From: Gammaproteobacteria bacterium
GTDB lineage: Bacteria > Pseudomonadota > Gammaproteobacteria > Burkholderiales > Burkholderiaceae_C
DNA length: 32,839 bases
Reading direction: 5' to 3'
Assembly (NCBI GenBank): GCA_018820395.1
Contig: JAHJOG010000156.1
Span: 1-32,839 of the forward strand
Shown: piece by piece, positions 23,427 to 31,698 of the stretch
Layout of the letters: each line of letters opens with the position of its first letter
Numbering within the stretch: position 1 is the stretch's first letter
Translations under genes and position numbers: made by a program
The notes under the pieces: generated by a model
The model's database searches: none
What the model was told of the DNA's origin: nothing
The model's input: the letters and a program-made list of their open reading frames with translations, nothing else

Positions 23427-24166
23427 TGCTCAACCTGCTCGTCATCAATCCGAACACCTCGCCGCTGGTGAGCACGCTGCTGCAGACGCACGTGCAGAAA
23501 GAGCTCGGCGACGCCTTCGATGTGCAGGCCGTCACGGCACGCTTCGGCGCCCCGTACATCGCCTGCGAAGCCAGCTATGCCGTCGGCCAGCATGCGGTGC
23601 TCGACGCCTGGGCGGCCGCCCATGCGCATGGCGCGCGGCCCGACGTGGTGTTGATCGGCTGCTTCGGCGACCCGGGCCTGCTCGCGCTGCGCGACGGCTG
23701 CAACGTGCCGGTGGGCGGCCTGGCCGAAGCCTCGATCCTCGCCGCCGCCCGCCTGGGCCGCTTTGCGATCGTGACCGGCGGCGAGCGCTGGGCGCCGATG
23801 CTGCGTCGCATCGTGCCGGCCCTTGCGCCCGAAGCCGCCGGTGCACTCGCAGGCATCCACACCCTCGTCCCCACCGGGGCGGAACTCGCCACGGACCCGG
23901 ACCTGGCCCGGACGCTCCTGGCCGAGGCCTGCAGGGAAGCGGCCGCGCGATTCCAGGTCGACGCGCTGATCCTCGGGGGAGCCGGTCTCGCTGGCATCGC
24001 CGCCGACATCGCCGACCAGGTGAGCGTGCCCCTCATCGACAGCGTGCAGGCCGGCGCCCGCTGGGCCATGGACGCGCTGCAGCAACGCCGCACGCTCGGG
24101 CCTTCGCCCCCGGGCTTCGGCGTTGCGTGGCAGAACCTCTCGTGGGAACTCGAAGCGCTCGGTTGA
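23426..24166 (+). CDS. Asp/Glu/hydantoin racemase-family protein lacking the second cysteine
   Basis: A 246-residue protein with the family opening MLNLLVINPNTSPLVSTLLQ. The first catalytic-type cysteine is present (Cys79, VVLIGCFGDPGL). At the second position, where hydantoin and Asp/Glu racemases have LGCAG, this protein reads LILGGAGLAG, with Gly185 in place of Cys. A two-base racemisation mechanism using two cysteines is therefore unlikely. It could be a decarboxylase, isomerase or other lyase of the same fold, or use another residue. It is the last gene of the ABC transporter operon, its start overlapping the permease stop, so it probably acts on the imported compound. Confidence 0.85.
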   Translation: MLNLLVINPNTSPLVSTLLQTHVQKELGDAFDVQAVTARFGAPYIACEASYAVGQHAVLDAWAAAHAHGARPDVVLIGCFGDPGLLALRDGCNVPVGGLAEASILAAARLGRFAIVTGGERWAPMLRRIVPALAPEAAGALAGIHTLVPTGAELATDPDLARTLLAEACREAAARFQVDALILGGAGLAGIAADIADQVSVPLIDSVQAGARWAMDALQQRRTLGPSPPGFGVAWQNLSWELEALG

Positions 24167-24241
24167 ACCGCACGGCGCAATACCGAGTGCCCCCCGAGCA
24201 GAGCCCGTGAGTTCGTTCATCCTTCTTTACGTCCGTGTCAC

Positions 24242-24255
24242 GCCGTGCGCACGGC
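24242..24255. promoter_or_regulatory. 14-base perfect palindrome upstream of the Spy-like gene
   Basis: GCCGTGCGCACGGC is its own reverse complement and lies about 75 bases before the Spy-like gene start, where an operator might be. About two such palindromes are expected by chance in a window of this size and base composition, so the case rests on position only. Confidence 0.2.
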
Positions 24256-24330
24256 AGCGTTACAGCAGCCGCCCACACTTGGCTTCACCTGCTGCACATC
24301 GCACAGGCTTCTAGCAAAGGAAGCTCTCTC

Positions 24331-24924
24331 ATGACCACGTCTCGCACATCCCTCCTCCTCGCCGCCCTGTTGGCCGGCTCTGCGTTCGCTTCGACGGGAG
24401 CGTTCGCGCAAGCACCCATCACCGCGCCCACACCCGCGGCCGCCGAAGCCCAGGTCGGCGCCACGACGCCTGCGCCCCAGGCGAAGCACCAGCGCATGGA
24501 TCCGGCCAAGCGCTTCGAGCGCATGCAGGAACACCGTGCCCAGCGCATGGCCGCGCTCAAGGAAAAGCTGAAGCTGACGCCCGCGCAGGAAAGCGCCTGG
24601 ACCAGCTTCACCGCCACCGGCAAGCCCGAGCCCCGCGCTCAGGGTCAGCACCGGATGGACCGCGCCGAGTTGGCGAAGCTGACGACGCCGCAACGCCTGG
24701 AGCGCATGCAGGCCCGCCAGGCCGAGCGCAACGCCCGCTTCACCCAGCGCGCGGATGCCACCCGCGCCTTCTACGCCGCACTGACGCCTGAACAGCAGAA
24801 GACCTTCGACGCCGAGTCCATGAACTCCATGGGACGTCGCGGGCACGGCCACCATGGGCACCATGGCCACGCCGGTGACCACGGCCATCAGCCAGCGGCC
24901 CAGGCGCCGGCCACCGCGAGCTGA
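24331..24924 (+). CDS. Spy/CpxP-like periplasmic protein with LTxxQ motifs and His-rich tail
   Basis: A 197-residue protein with a signal peptide ending GAFAQ (about residue 27). The mature part is rich in Arg, Met, Glu and Gln helices, as in CpxP/Spy proteins, and has two LTxxQ-type motifs (LTPAQESAW and LTPEQQKTFD) about 60 residues apart. Spy and CpxP are periplasmic ATP-independent chaperones and stress-signal modulators. The C-terminus RRGHGHHGHHGHAGDHGH carries about eight histidines, suggesting metal binding, as in ZraP. The ATG at 24331 follows AAAGGAAG and begins the signal peptide. A strong terminator follows. No two-component genes adjoin it. Confidence 0.82.
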   Translation: MTTSRTSLLLAALLAGSAFASTGAFAQAPITAPTPAAAEAQVGATTPAPQAKHQRMDPAKRFERMQEHRAQRMAALKEKLKLTPAQESAWTSFTATGKPEPRAQGQHRMDRAELAKLTTPQRLERMQARQAERNARFTQRADATRAFYAALTPEQQKTFDAESMNSMGRRGHGHHGHHGHAGDHGHQPAAQAPATAS

Positions 24925-24968
24925 CCGTGTGAAACAGGCACCGGCCTCGGCCTGGCCTGTTCGATCGA

Positions 24969-25005
24969 CGCGCCGATCCTCTGTGGGGATCGGCGCGTTT
25001 TGCTT
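24969..25005 (+). terminator. Rho-independent terminator after the Spy-like gene
   Basis: CGCGCCGATCC (24969-24979) pairs perfectly over 11 bases with GGATCGGCGCG (24987-24997) around a seven-base loop, and TTTTGCTT follows. This is a textbook intrinsic terminator on the plus strand, 45 bases after the Spy-like stop codon. Confidence 0.92.
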
Positions 25006-25130
25006 GTAGGCGACCTTCGCCGCACACGGCCCGCGCCAAACAACGTGGAGTGCTCCTACAGGCCCTGAGGTCGCCTGCTCTTACAACCTCAGGTGTGAAA
25101 GATTCGAATCATCAGGGAGCGGCGACTGCA

Positions 25131-25880
25131 GTGCCGACCTCTCTCAAGGTCATGACGGTGAATACCCACAAGGGCTTCACCGCGCTCAACCGCAAGTTCA
25201 TCCTGCCCGAACTGCGGGAGGCGGTGCGCACGGTCGGGGCCGACGTGGTGTTTCTGCAGGAGGTGCTGGGCACCCACTCGCGGCATTCGCGCAAGGTCGA
25301 CAACTGGCCCGAGGCGCCGCACTACGAGTTCCTGGCCGACACCATGTGGCCGCAGTTTGCCTACGGCCGCAACGCGGTGTATCCCAAAGGCCATCACGGG
25401 AATGCCGTGCTGTCCAAGTTTCCGATCGTTCATTACAAGAACCACGACGTGTCGATCGTCGGCCCGGAAAAGCGGGGCCTGCTGCATTGCGTGCTGCGCC
25501 TCGCCGGCCGCCCGATCGACGTCCACGTCATCTGCGCGCACCTCGGACTTGCCGAAGCACACCGTGCGCAGCAGCTCGAACTGTTGTGTCACATCGTTCG
25601 CGACGAGGTCCCCTCCGACGCGCCGCTGATCGTCGCCGGCGATTTCAACGACTGGCGCGGTCGCGCCCACGAGATCCTCGAGCAACGTGCGTCGCTGCGC
25701 GAGGTGTTCGTGCATGCCAACGGCAGTGCGGCCAAGACCTTTCCCGCCCGATTCCCGCTGCTGTCGCTCGACCGCATCTACGTGCGCAACGCAGGCGTGC
25801 ATTCGCCGGTGGTGCTGCCGCGCAAGCCCTGGTCGCATCTGTCGGACCATGCGCCGCTGGTGGCGGAGATCGAGCTGTGA
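25131..25880 (+). CDS. Endonuclease/exonuclease/phosphatase-family protein (YbhP-like)
   Basis: A 249-residue protein of the EEP superfamily. Visible motifs: [12 protein letters not shown] (Asn of the metal site), VVFLQEVLG (catalytic Glu), [27 protein letters not shown] (Asp/Asn pair), LDRIYVRN, and the closing [12 protein letters not shown] (Asp-His). All metal and catalytic residues look intact. Substrate unknown; homologues next to cardiolipin synthase genes may act on phospholipids. The GTG at 25131 is my best start, with AGGGAG about 12 bases upstream; a GTG at 25095 is possible, and the later ATG at 25152 would cut the first strand. Its stop overlaps the clsB start, in the same order as E. 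coli ybhP-clsB-ybhN. Confidence 0.85.
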   Translation: MPTSLKVMTVNTHKGFTALNRKFILPELREAVRTVGADVVFLQEVLGTHSRHSRKVDNWPEAPHYEFLADTMWPQFAYGRNAVYPKGHHGNAVLSKFPIVHYKNHDVSIVGPEKRGLLHCVLRLAGRPIDVHVICAHLGLAEAHRAQQLELLCHIVRDEVPSDAPLIVAGDFNDWRGRAHEILEQRASLREVFVHANGSAAKTFPARFPLLSLDRIYVRNAGVHSPVVLPRKPWSHLSDHAPLVAEIEL

Positions 25881-27106
25881 ATCGCGGCTGGGTCGCTGGC
25901 AACCAGATCGAGTTGCTGGACAACGGCGAGGAATTCTTTCCGCGCGTGTTCGGTGCGATCCGCGACGCACAGCGCGAGGTGATCGTCGAGACCTTCATCC
26001 TGTTCGACGACGAAGTCGGCCAGCAGCTGCGCGACGTGTTGCGCGAAGTCGCGTTGCGCGGCGTGAAGGTCGACTTGATGGTCGACGGATTCGGCTCGTT
26101 CGATCTGCCGCCCGATTTCATCTCGGTCATGACCTCGGCGGGCGTGAACGTGCGCGTGTTCGATCCCGGCAAGCCGATCCTCGGCAAGCGCATGAACGTG
26201 TTTCGGCGCATGCACCGCAAGATCACCGTGGTCGACGGCGTGCGCGCTTTCGTGGGCGGCATCAATTTCTCGGCGGATCATCTGCTGAGCTTCGGTGCCG
26301 AAGCCAAGAAAGACTACGCGGCCGAACTTTCGGGGCCCATCGTGTCCGAGATCCATCGCTTCGTGCTGCGCGCGATCGCGCTCGGCAGCCGCAAGCGGCG
26401 GTGGTTTCGCCGACGCATGAAGGCGGTCGAGCCCACCGCCAATCAGCCTGTGGGCGATGCCGAGATCCAGTTCGTCACGCGCGACAACCGCCATCACACC
26501 ACCGACATCGAGCGCCACTACCGGCATGCGATCCGTGACGCGCGCGAGCGCATCGTGATCGCCAACGCGTATTTCTTTCCCGGCTATCGACTCATCAAGG
26601 AAATGCGGCGCGCCGCCCGTCGCGGCGTCGACGTCAAGCTGGTGCTGCAGGGCGAGCCCGACATGCCGATCGTCAAGGTGGCGGCGAGCATGCTCTACCA
26701 CCATCTGTTGCATGCGGGCGTGCAAGTGTTCGAATACTGCGAGCGACCGTTGCATGGCAAGGTGGCACTGACCGATCGGCGCTGGAGCACCATCGGATCG
26801 AGCAACCTCGACCCGCTGAGCCTGTCGCTGAACCTCGAAGCCAACGTGGTGGTCCATAGCGAAGCCTTCAACCAGGTGCTGGCCGAGCGGCTGGACGAGC
26901 TCATGACCACGAGCTGCAATCAGATCCGCACCGAGGATCTCACCGAGTGGAGCGGGTGGCGTCTGGTGCGCAGCTTCTTCATCTTCCACTTTCTGCGCTG
27001 GTATCCCTCCCTGGCCAGCTGGCTGCCGCGCCACATTCCGCGTCTCAAGCCGCTCGAGAATCCGCAGCCGCGCGGCGGCGGGGCCACGCAGACGGACACC
27101 GCGTGA
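25877..27106 (+). CDS. clsB: Cardiolipin synthase ClsB
   Basis: A 409-residue phospholipase-D-superfamily enzyme that joins phosphatidyl groups to form cardiolipin at the inner membrane. Both HKD motifs are present: [19 protein letters not shown] and [21 protein letters not shown]. The opening [23 protein letters not shown] fits the ClsB (YbhO) branch, which has no long N-terminal membrane segments. The start is a GTG at 25877 that overlaps the upstream stop codon. The stop likewise overlaps the GTG of the ybhN-like gene, so the three genes are tightly coupled. Confidence 0.93.
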   Translation: MNRGWVAGNQIELLDNGEEFFPRVFGAIRDAQREVIVETFILFDDEVGQQLRDVLREVALRGVKVDLMVDGFGSFDLPPDFISVMTSAGVNVRVFDPGKPILGKRMNVFRRMHRKITVVDGVRAFVGGINFSADHLLSFGAEAKKDYAAELSGPIVSEIHRFVLRAIALGSRKRRWFRRRMKAVEPTANQPVGDAEIQFVTRDNRHHTTDIERHYRHAIRDARERIVIANAYFFPGYRLIKEMRRAARRGVDVKLVLQGEPDMPIVKVAASMLYHHLLHAGVQVFEYCERPLHGKVALTDRRWSTIGSSNLDPLSLSLNLEANVVVHSEAFNQVLAERLDELMTTSCNQIRTEDLTEWSGWRLVRSFFIFHFLRWYPSLASWLPRHIPRLKPLENPQPRGGGATQTDTA

Positions 27107-28111
27107 CCTCGACGCCCGCCGCCAGCCGCAGCCCGGCGCCTTCGTCCGGAAGCACCAGGCACACGGCGTGGCGCTGGGCCCGGCGCATCGGCGTGTGGCT
27201 GTTCTTCGCGCTGGTGGCATGGCTGCTGGTCAAGCAGGCGCGCACCATCGACTGGAACGAGGTGCTTCACGCGATGGGGCAGATTCCCCGTATGTCGCTG
27301 GCGCTCGCCGCCCTGCAGGCCGCGTCCAGCTACCTTCTGTACAGCACCTACGACCTGCTCGGCCGGCGCATGACGGGGCATCCGCTGAAAACCGGCACGG
27401 TCATGAACGTGACCTTCATCAGCTACGCCTTCAACCTCAATCTCGGGTCCTTCATCGGCGGTGGCGGCGCGCGGTACCGCCTCTATTCGCGACTGGGCCT
27501 GCCGCCGGCCACCATCACCCGCGTGTGGGCCTTCAGCATGCTCACCAACTGGATCGGCTACCTCGTGATGGGCGGCGCCGCTTTCGCCTTCTGGCCTATG
27601 GCGCTGCCGCCCGAATGGAAGATCGACAGCGAGGGGCTGCGATGGTTGGGTGCCGCCATGCTGTTGGTCGGTGCGGCCTACCTCGTGGTGTGCGTCGTGG
27701 CCGACGAGCACACCTGGAGCTTCAGAGGGCGCGAGCTGCAAACGCCCTCCTGGCGAATGGCCCTGGTACAGATGGCGTTGTCGAGTGCGAACTGGTCCCT
27801 GATGGGCGCCACCATCTGGCTCCTGCTGCAACAGCAGGCCGACTATCCGCATGCGCTGGCGGTGCTGCTGGTGGCGGCCATCGCCGGCGTCATCATTCCA
27901 CATCCCGGCGGGCCTCGGCGTGCTGGAGGGCGTTTTCGTGGCCCTCTTGGCCTACGAGATTCCACAGGGGCAGATCCTGGCCGCCCTGCTCGCCTACCGG
28001 GCGCTTTACTACCTGCTGCCGCTCATCGCCGCCACCCTGTCGTTTGCGGCGACCGAACTGCGAGCCAGAAAGTCGCGGAACAAGGGCAATGTTGCAGTGC
28101 AGCAAAAATAG
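27103..28111 (+). pseudogene. YbhN/UPF0104-family membrane protein, frameshifted
   Basis: From a GTG at 27103 the frame encodes some 265 residues of a YbhN-type (lysylphosphatidylglycerol synthase transmembrane-like) protein with about six membrane segments, up to AIAGVIIPH. Near 27903 the family motif HIPAGLGVLEGVFVALLAYE continues in the next frame, through to a stop at 28111. The simplest account is loss of one AT from CATATCCC, giving CATCCC. After the shift the first frame reads 130 unrelated residues to 28311. Both parts keep normal codon use, so the lesion is recent or a sequencing error. If real, the C-terminal helices are lost. It is the third gene of a ybhP-clsB-ybhN-like operon. 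Confidence 0.85.
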
Positions 28112-28128
28112 TGCGCCCGCCGTATAGT
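28092..28128 (+). promoter_or_regulatory. Possible promoter and PhaR-like site before the phasin gene
   Basis: TATAGT (28123-28128) could be a -10 element 29 bases before the start codon; no good -35 is seen. Just upstream, TTGCAGTGCAGCAA (28092-28105) has TTGC/GCAA arms and TGCA core, like the TGC-rich sites bound by PHA regulators of the PhaR type. Both assignments are weak. Confidence 0.3.
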
Positions 28129-28156
28129 CGACTCACCCCATCTTCCAGGTCATCCC

Positions 28157-28747
28157 ATGCCATCCAGCCTGCCCTTCTCGCGCTTCGCCAATCCGCTGAT
28201 GCTTTGGATCGACGTGGCTTTCAAGTCTCAAGAGACTTTTCTCTATTCCGGGTCGGTGATCCAGCAGCGCACCGAACGCATGGCGCGGGCCGGCCTGATG
28301 CCGAGCGATGACGACATCGAAGAGTTGAAGCTGATGAGCAGCGAAAAGCTCGAAGCCGCCAGCGAAGCCGGCGCCGCCATGGCCGACCAACTGCATGCCG
28401 CGAGCTTTGGCCTCCCACACCGGGCCGTGACCGAATGGCTCGCGAGCGCGCTGGCACTGGCATCGTTGAGCACGAGCACCACGCCTGCCGAGGTGGCGGA
28501 GCACACGCGAGCCTTCGCCCGTGCCACGACGCGCACCGCCGAGGCGCTGAGCCAGCTGTCCAGCGTCGGAGCGCGCATGGTCCAGCGTGGTCTGAAGCCG
28601 ATCCATTCCAAAGTCAGTTCGAACGCCCGGCGATTGGCGAGCTCGCGCGATTCCGCTTCCGCCGCGGCTGGTGCTCAGGACGCCGGCACGAGCGTGAGCA
28701 AGGTGATTTCCGAAGGCGCCCCGAAGCGCTTGGGTGGGCCCCAGTAG
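28157..28747 (+). CDS. Phasin-like polyhydroxyalkanoate granule-associated protein
   Basis: A 196-residue, mainly helical protein. The part NPLMLWIDVAFKSQETFLYSGSVIQQRTERMARAG followed by ELKLMSSEKLEAASEAGAAMADQL resembles granule-associated phasins of betaproteobacteria, which coat polyhydroxyalkanoate granules. The last part is rich in serine, alanine and arginine. There is no signal peptide. The last 73 bases overlap the 3' end of the convergent metallophosphoesterase gene, whose C-terminus there is clearly conserved, so the tail here may be little constrained. The family call rests on general pattern, so alternatives such as another coiled-coil protein remain open. Confidence 0.6.
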   Translation: MPSSLPFSRFANPLMLWIDVAFKSQETFLYSGSVIQQRTERMARAGLMPSDDDIEELKLMSSEKLEAASEAGAAMADQLHAASFGLPHRAVTEWLASALALASLSTSTTPAEVAEHTRAFARATTRTAEALSQLSSVGARMVQRGLKPIHSKVSSNARRLASSRDSASAAAGAQDAGTSVSKVISEGAPKRLGGPQ

Positions 28748-29856
28748 CCGGTGCCCCGGCTCGTATAGACCCACATCTCGCGCAGCCGGTGGAGCCCGGC
28801 AGTGAAGGGCTGTTGCAGCGGCACGAAGAAATTCCACGGAAAGAACTGTCCGCCGTGGGTGTGCCCCGACAGCTGCAAATGGAAGCCGGCCTGGGCCGCG
28901 TCGGGCGCGCTGCGCGGCTGATGCGCCAACAACACCCGCGTGCGCACCAGTGGCGGCGCCCCGTTCAGTGCGCGCTGCGGATCGCTCGCATGCGACGCAT
29001 CGAAATGACCGGCGCTGAAGTCGGTCACGCCGGCAACGAGGAGCGCGCTGTCGAAGGCCTCTTCATCGGTCTGTGCGCCCTTCACGTTGCGCGCCTGCAG
29101 CACGACGTGTTCATTGAGCAGCACCTGCAGACCCAGCCGGCGAAGTTCGTCGATCCACGCGTGGGCGCCGGAATAGTATTCGTGATTGCCCGTGACCACG
29201 AAAGTCCCGTGGCGTGCGCGCAGGCCGGCGAGCGGCGCCACATGCTCGCGCAGTTCGGCCACCGATCCATCGACCAGGTCACCGGTGATCGCCACCATGT
29301 CGGCGCCCAGCGTGTTCACCGCAGCCACGATGCGCCGGATGTAGTTGCGCCGGATGGTGGTGCCCACGTGGATATCGCTGAGCTGGGCGATCGTGAAGCC
29401 GCTGAGCCCGTCGGGCAGGCCGCGGATCGGCACGTCGACGCGCACGACCCCCGCAGTGCGGCGGGCGTTGAAGAAGCCGATCAACGTGACTGCCGTGGCC
29501 ACCAGCGGCACCGCGGCCGCGCTCGCCGACTGCCAACGGCCCCAGTTCACCGGCCAACCGCCCATCGACACCACCGCCCAGCCGACGAGCAGCCCGACAT
29601 CGCGCGCCAGGGTCAGCACCAGCATCGACGAGAACCAGCCCATGCACAGCAGGCCGAGCCACTTCCAGCGGTCTGCGATCTTCGAGGTCGACCGGCCGCG
29701 GCCCATGAACGGCAGCGGCATGCTCACGACCGAGACCAGCAACGCGATCGACAGCAGGACCCAGGCGGCCGGCTCAGCGCCCAGTGCGGGCAGCAGCCGC
29801 AGCGCCATGTAAACGTGGAGCAAGGCGACCAAGACGGTCACGGGGCGGAGGGGCAT
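28675..29856 (-). CDS. Membrane-anchored metallophosphoesterase
   Basis: A 393-residue protein with about four N-terminal transmembrane helices (first at VTVLVALLHVYMALRLLPAL) and a calcineurin-like phosphoesterase domain from about residue 150. Metal and catalytic motifs are complete: AQLSDIHVG, AITGDLVDG, VVTGNHEYYSG, RVLLAHQP and LSGHTHGGQFFPW. The ending RGTGYWGPPKRFGAPSEITLLTL is typical of the YkuE/YaeI-like branch, some of which hydrolyse UDP-sugar or lipid pyrophosphates at the membrane. I chose the ATG at 29856; a GTG at 29892 or 29940 would add 12 or 28 residues. Its 3' end overlaps the convergent phasin gene by 73 bases. Confidence 0.88.
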   Translation of the reverse strand: MPLRPVTVLVALLHVYMALRLLPALGAEPAAWVLLSIALLVSVVSMPLPFMGRGRSTSKIADRWKWLGLLCMGWFSSMLVLTLARDVGLLVGWAVVSMGGWPVNWGRWQSASAAAVPLVATAVTLIGFFNARRTAGVVRVDVPIRGLPDGLSGFTIAQLSDIHVGTTIRRNYIRRIVAAVNTLGADMVAITGDLVDGSVAELREHVAPLAGLRARHGTFVVTGNHEYYSGAHAWIDELRRLGLQVLLNEHVVLQARNVKGAQTDEEAFDSALLVAGVTDFSAGHFDASHASDPQRALNGAPPLVRTRVLLAHQPRSAPDAAQAGFHLQLSGHTHGGQFFPWNFFVPLQQPFTAGLHRLREMWVYTSRGTGYWGPPKRFGAPSEITLLTLVPAS

Positions 29857-29993
29857 CGAGAAATGGGAGAGAAAAAGCGGGAAGAGGGGCACCCACTCTG
29901 GGGTCCATCTTCCCGCAGGTGGGCGCTCTACCGCCCACATTCAAGGTCCGTGCCATGCACGGCTCTTCGATCGCCCTCGTTGCGGCGAAAAAA

Positions 29994-30458
29994 TCAGGAA
30001 TGCGCGCTCATGTCGGACCCCGCGGGCCAGACGAACATCGCCCGCGCCGAATCGCCGGCGCGGACATCGATCGCCTTGGTAAGGGTCTTTCCATCGAGTG
30101 TCGCCTCGACGTCGTAATGCCCGGGCTCGAGTCGGGCCACCATGAACGGGCCTTCCGACTTGACCTGCCCGAGCACCACCTTGCCCGAGCCGTCGCGAAC
30201 GGTGATCTGGACGTTGGCCGCGAAGTCGGCGTCGCGGCCGTCCTTGACGGCGAATTCGAACGCCGCCGGCCAGCGCGGCTCCACCGTCTTCATCAAGGCC
30301 GCCTCGTCGCTGCCGATGCCACCGCTCATGTATTCCACGCCGTTGGCCATGTGAATGGGCGGGTTGAACGTCGCATGCGCACCAAGCGCCAGTGAAAGCA
30401 ACGCGCCGCCGAGCGCCCAAGCGGCAGCTCCGCGACGCCATGAAATCTCTGTCTTCAT
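29994..30458 (-). CDS. Secreted small protein with carboxypeptidase-regulatory-like fold, copy 2
   Basis: A 154-residue protein with a signal peptide ending LGAHA (about residue 30). The mature part reads NPPIHMANGVEYMSGG, then EAALMKTVEPRWPAAFEFAV, and a beta-rich region with FMVARLEPGHYDVEATLDGKTLTKAIDV, ending in MFVWPAG. The PGxYxVxATxxGK pattern fits a carboxypeptidase-regulatory-like (transthyretin-like) beta sandwich. It is clearly paralogous to the next gene upstream. No cysteines are present in the mature part. Function unknown. The ATG at 30458 follows AGGATCAGG and starts the signal peptide; the in-frame ATG at 30491 would add an unlikely leader. Confidence 0.82.
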   Translation of the reverse strand: MKTEISWRRGAAAWALGGALLSLALGAHATFNPPIHMANGVEYMSGGIGSDEAALMKTVEPRWPAAFEFAVKDGRDADFAANVQITVRDGSGKVVLGQVKSEGPFMVARLEPGHYDVEATLDGKTLTKAIDVRAGDSARAMFVWPAGSDMSAHS

Positions 30459-30563
30459 TGCCTGATCCTCAAGAAAAATACGGGAGATCAATGTCGCCGC
30501 GATGTCTTAGGCCAAGCTGAAGCGCAGGCTGGGCCTGCCAGGGCGATCAACGCCCGCCCGGGC

Positions 30564-31052
30564 CTACTCGATCCGCGCGGCCGCCTGCTGCTGCGGCGCG
30601 TCGCCCGCGGCCGCGGCAGCAAAGTCGATGTTGGACGGCCAGACGAAAGCGGCCTTCGCCGGCACGCCGTTGAACACGATCAGGGGTTGTTCCAAGGTGA
30701 TGCCCGCCAAGGTCGCCTGCACTTCATAAGCGCCCGGCTGCAGTCGCGCGAGCATGTACGGCGATGCCGTCGTCGCTTCCATCACCGGCTTGCCCGTGTA
30801 ACGCTCGCGCACGCGCACCAGGACTTCGGCCGGGACCGCGTCGGATTGGTCCCGGCTGACGCCGAATTCGAGCGTCGCCGCCCACCGCGGCGCCACCATC
30901 CGCATGAAAGCTGCTTCGGCGGGTGTCTTGCCGCCGCACATGTATTCCACGCCCTGCGCCATGCGAATCGGCGGGTTGGCAGCGTGCGCGACCCACGAAG
31001 CACCCAGCATCGCCGCGACCGCCAGCGGCCGCCAGTAACGGAAATCTTTCAT
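30564..31052 (-). CDS. Secreted small protein with carboxypeptidase-regulatory-like fold, copy 1
   Basis: A 162-residue protein with a signal peptide ending SWVAHA (about residue 24). The mature part reads NPPIRMAQGVEYMCGGKTPAEAAFMRMVAPRW, matching its neighbour copy 2 along the whole length, including the PYMLARLQPGAYEVQATLAGITLEQ strand and AAFVWPS near the end. It adds an alanine/glutamine-rich tail. It carries a single cysteine in the mature N-terminus (YMCGG) that copy 2 lacks. Function unknown; probably periplasmic. The ATG at 31052 has AGAGGA about ten bases upstream; an ATG at 31076 has no site for ribosomes. The pair is probably co-transcribed, with a 105-base gap. Confidence 0.82.
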   Translation of the reverse strand: MKDFRYWRPLAVAAMLGASWVAHAANPPIRMAQGVEYMCGGKTPAEAAFMRMVAPRWAATLEFGVSRDQSDAVPAEVLVRVRERYTGKPVMEATTASPYMLARLQPGAYEVQATLAGITLEQPLIVFNGVPAKAAFVWPSNIDFAAAAAGDAPQQQAAARIE

Positions 31053-31170
31053 CGCCAAGGGTCCTCTCTTGCTCATGAAACGGCGTCGGATCGACGTCCA
31101 TTTTCCTTAGCAAGAGTCGGGCAAGGTATAGCGTTAACCCAGAAGTCCGGGCATCTACCCTGCTCGCGCC

Positions 31171-31675
31171 CTATCGCTGGCCCTGTCGCGCCTCCTGGGG
31201 CGAACACACGCTGACCACCACCTTGCAGGGCTCGGTCGGCAAGAATCCATTGCATTGCGTCACTGCCGCCTGGCCCGCTGCCGGCGCCGTTTCGGCGTTG
31301 GCCGTGGCCCACTCGCCGTAATTGCCCCGCGCCAGCGCCGCGCACGAACGGTCGAAGAACGCGCGCACCTCACACGGGCCCGCGCGGCCCGAGGCGCGAT
31401 CGCACTGGCTGCGCGCCGCCCGCTCCGCATCTGTGCGCGTCGGCAGGTTGAACGAATAGCCGAACCACGCGTCCCGCGCCGCAATGGCACCCCAGCTCGG
31501 TGCCCCGGCTTTGGCTGGAGCTTGCGTCGCTGCCGTCGCGGGCGCCGGCATCGCGCTCACGACCAACGCCACGACGACAACGGCCACCGCGAGACCGAAT
31601 CGACGCGCGTCACCGAAACGGGCCGCGTCGCCGGACTCGAACCTTCTTTGCAAAATCAACCGCCGCACCGCACCG

Positions 31676-31698
<23 letters not shown>
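31171..31698 (-). CDS. DUF4189-type secreted protein
   Basis: A 175-residue protein at most. A hydrophobic signal segment ([20 protein letters not shown]) is followed by a domain resembling DUF4189: [55 protein letters not shown], then spaced cysteines and CKVVVSVC near the end. The cysteines suggest disulfides in the periplasm. Function unknown. The start is uncertain: the GTG at 31698 overlaps the gyrB 3' end by 23 bases and gives a long basic region before the signal segment, while a TTG at 31650 avoids the overlap. It lies downstream of gyrB on the same strand. Confidence 0.72.

Noticed and set aside
13997-24311. Shared TCGCACAGGCTTC upstream of the VIT gene (13998-14010) and the Spy-like gene (24299-24311)
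   Set aside because: The distances to the start codons differ greatly and several 13-base matches are expected by chance in a window of this size.
27895-27910. Programmed ribosomal frameshifting in the ybhN homologue
   Set aside because: No slippery heptamer or following structure is evident, and a missing AT in CATATCCC explains the break more simply.
28435-30117. A 560-codon plus-strand frame opposite the metallophosphoesterase gene
   Set aside because: The minus strand carries all five phosphoesterase motifs; this frame has none of any family.
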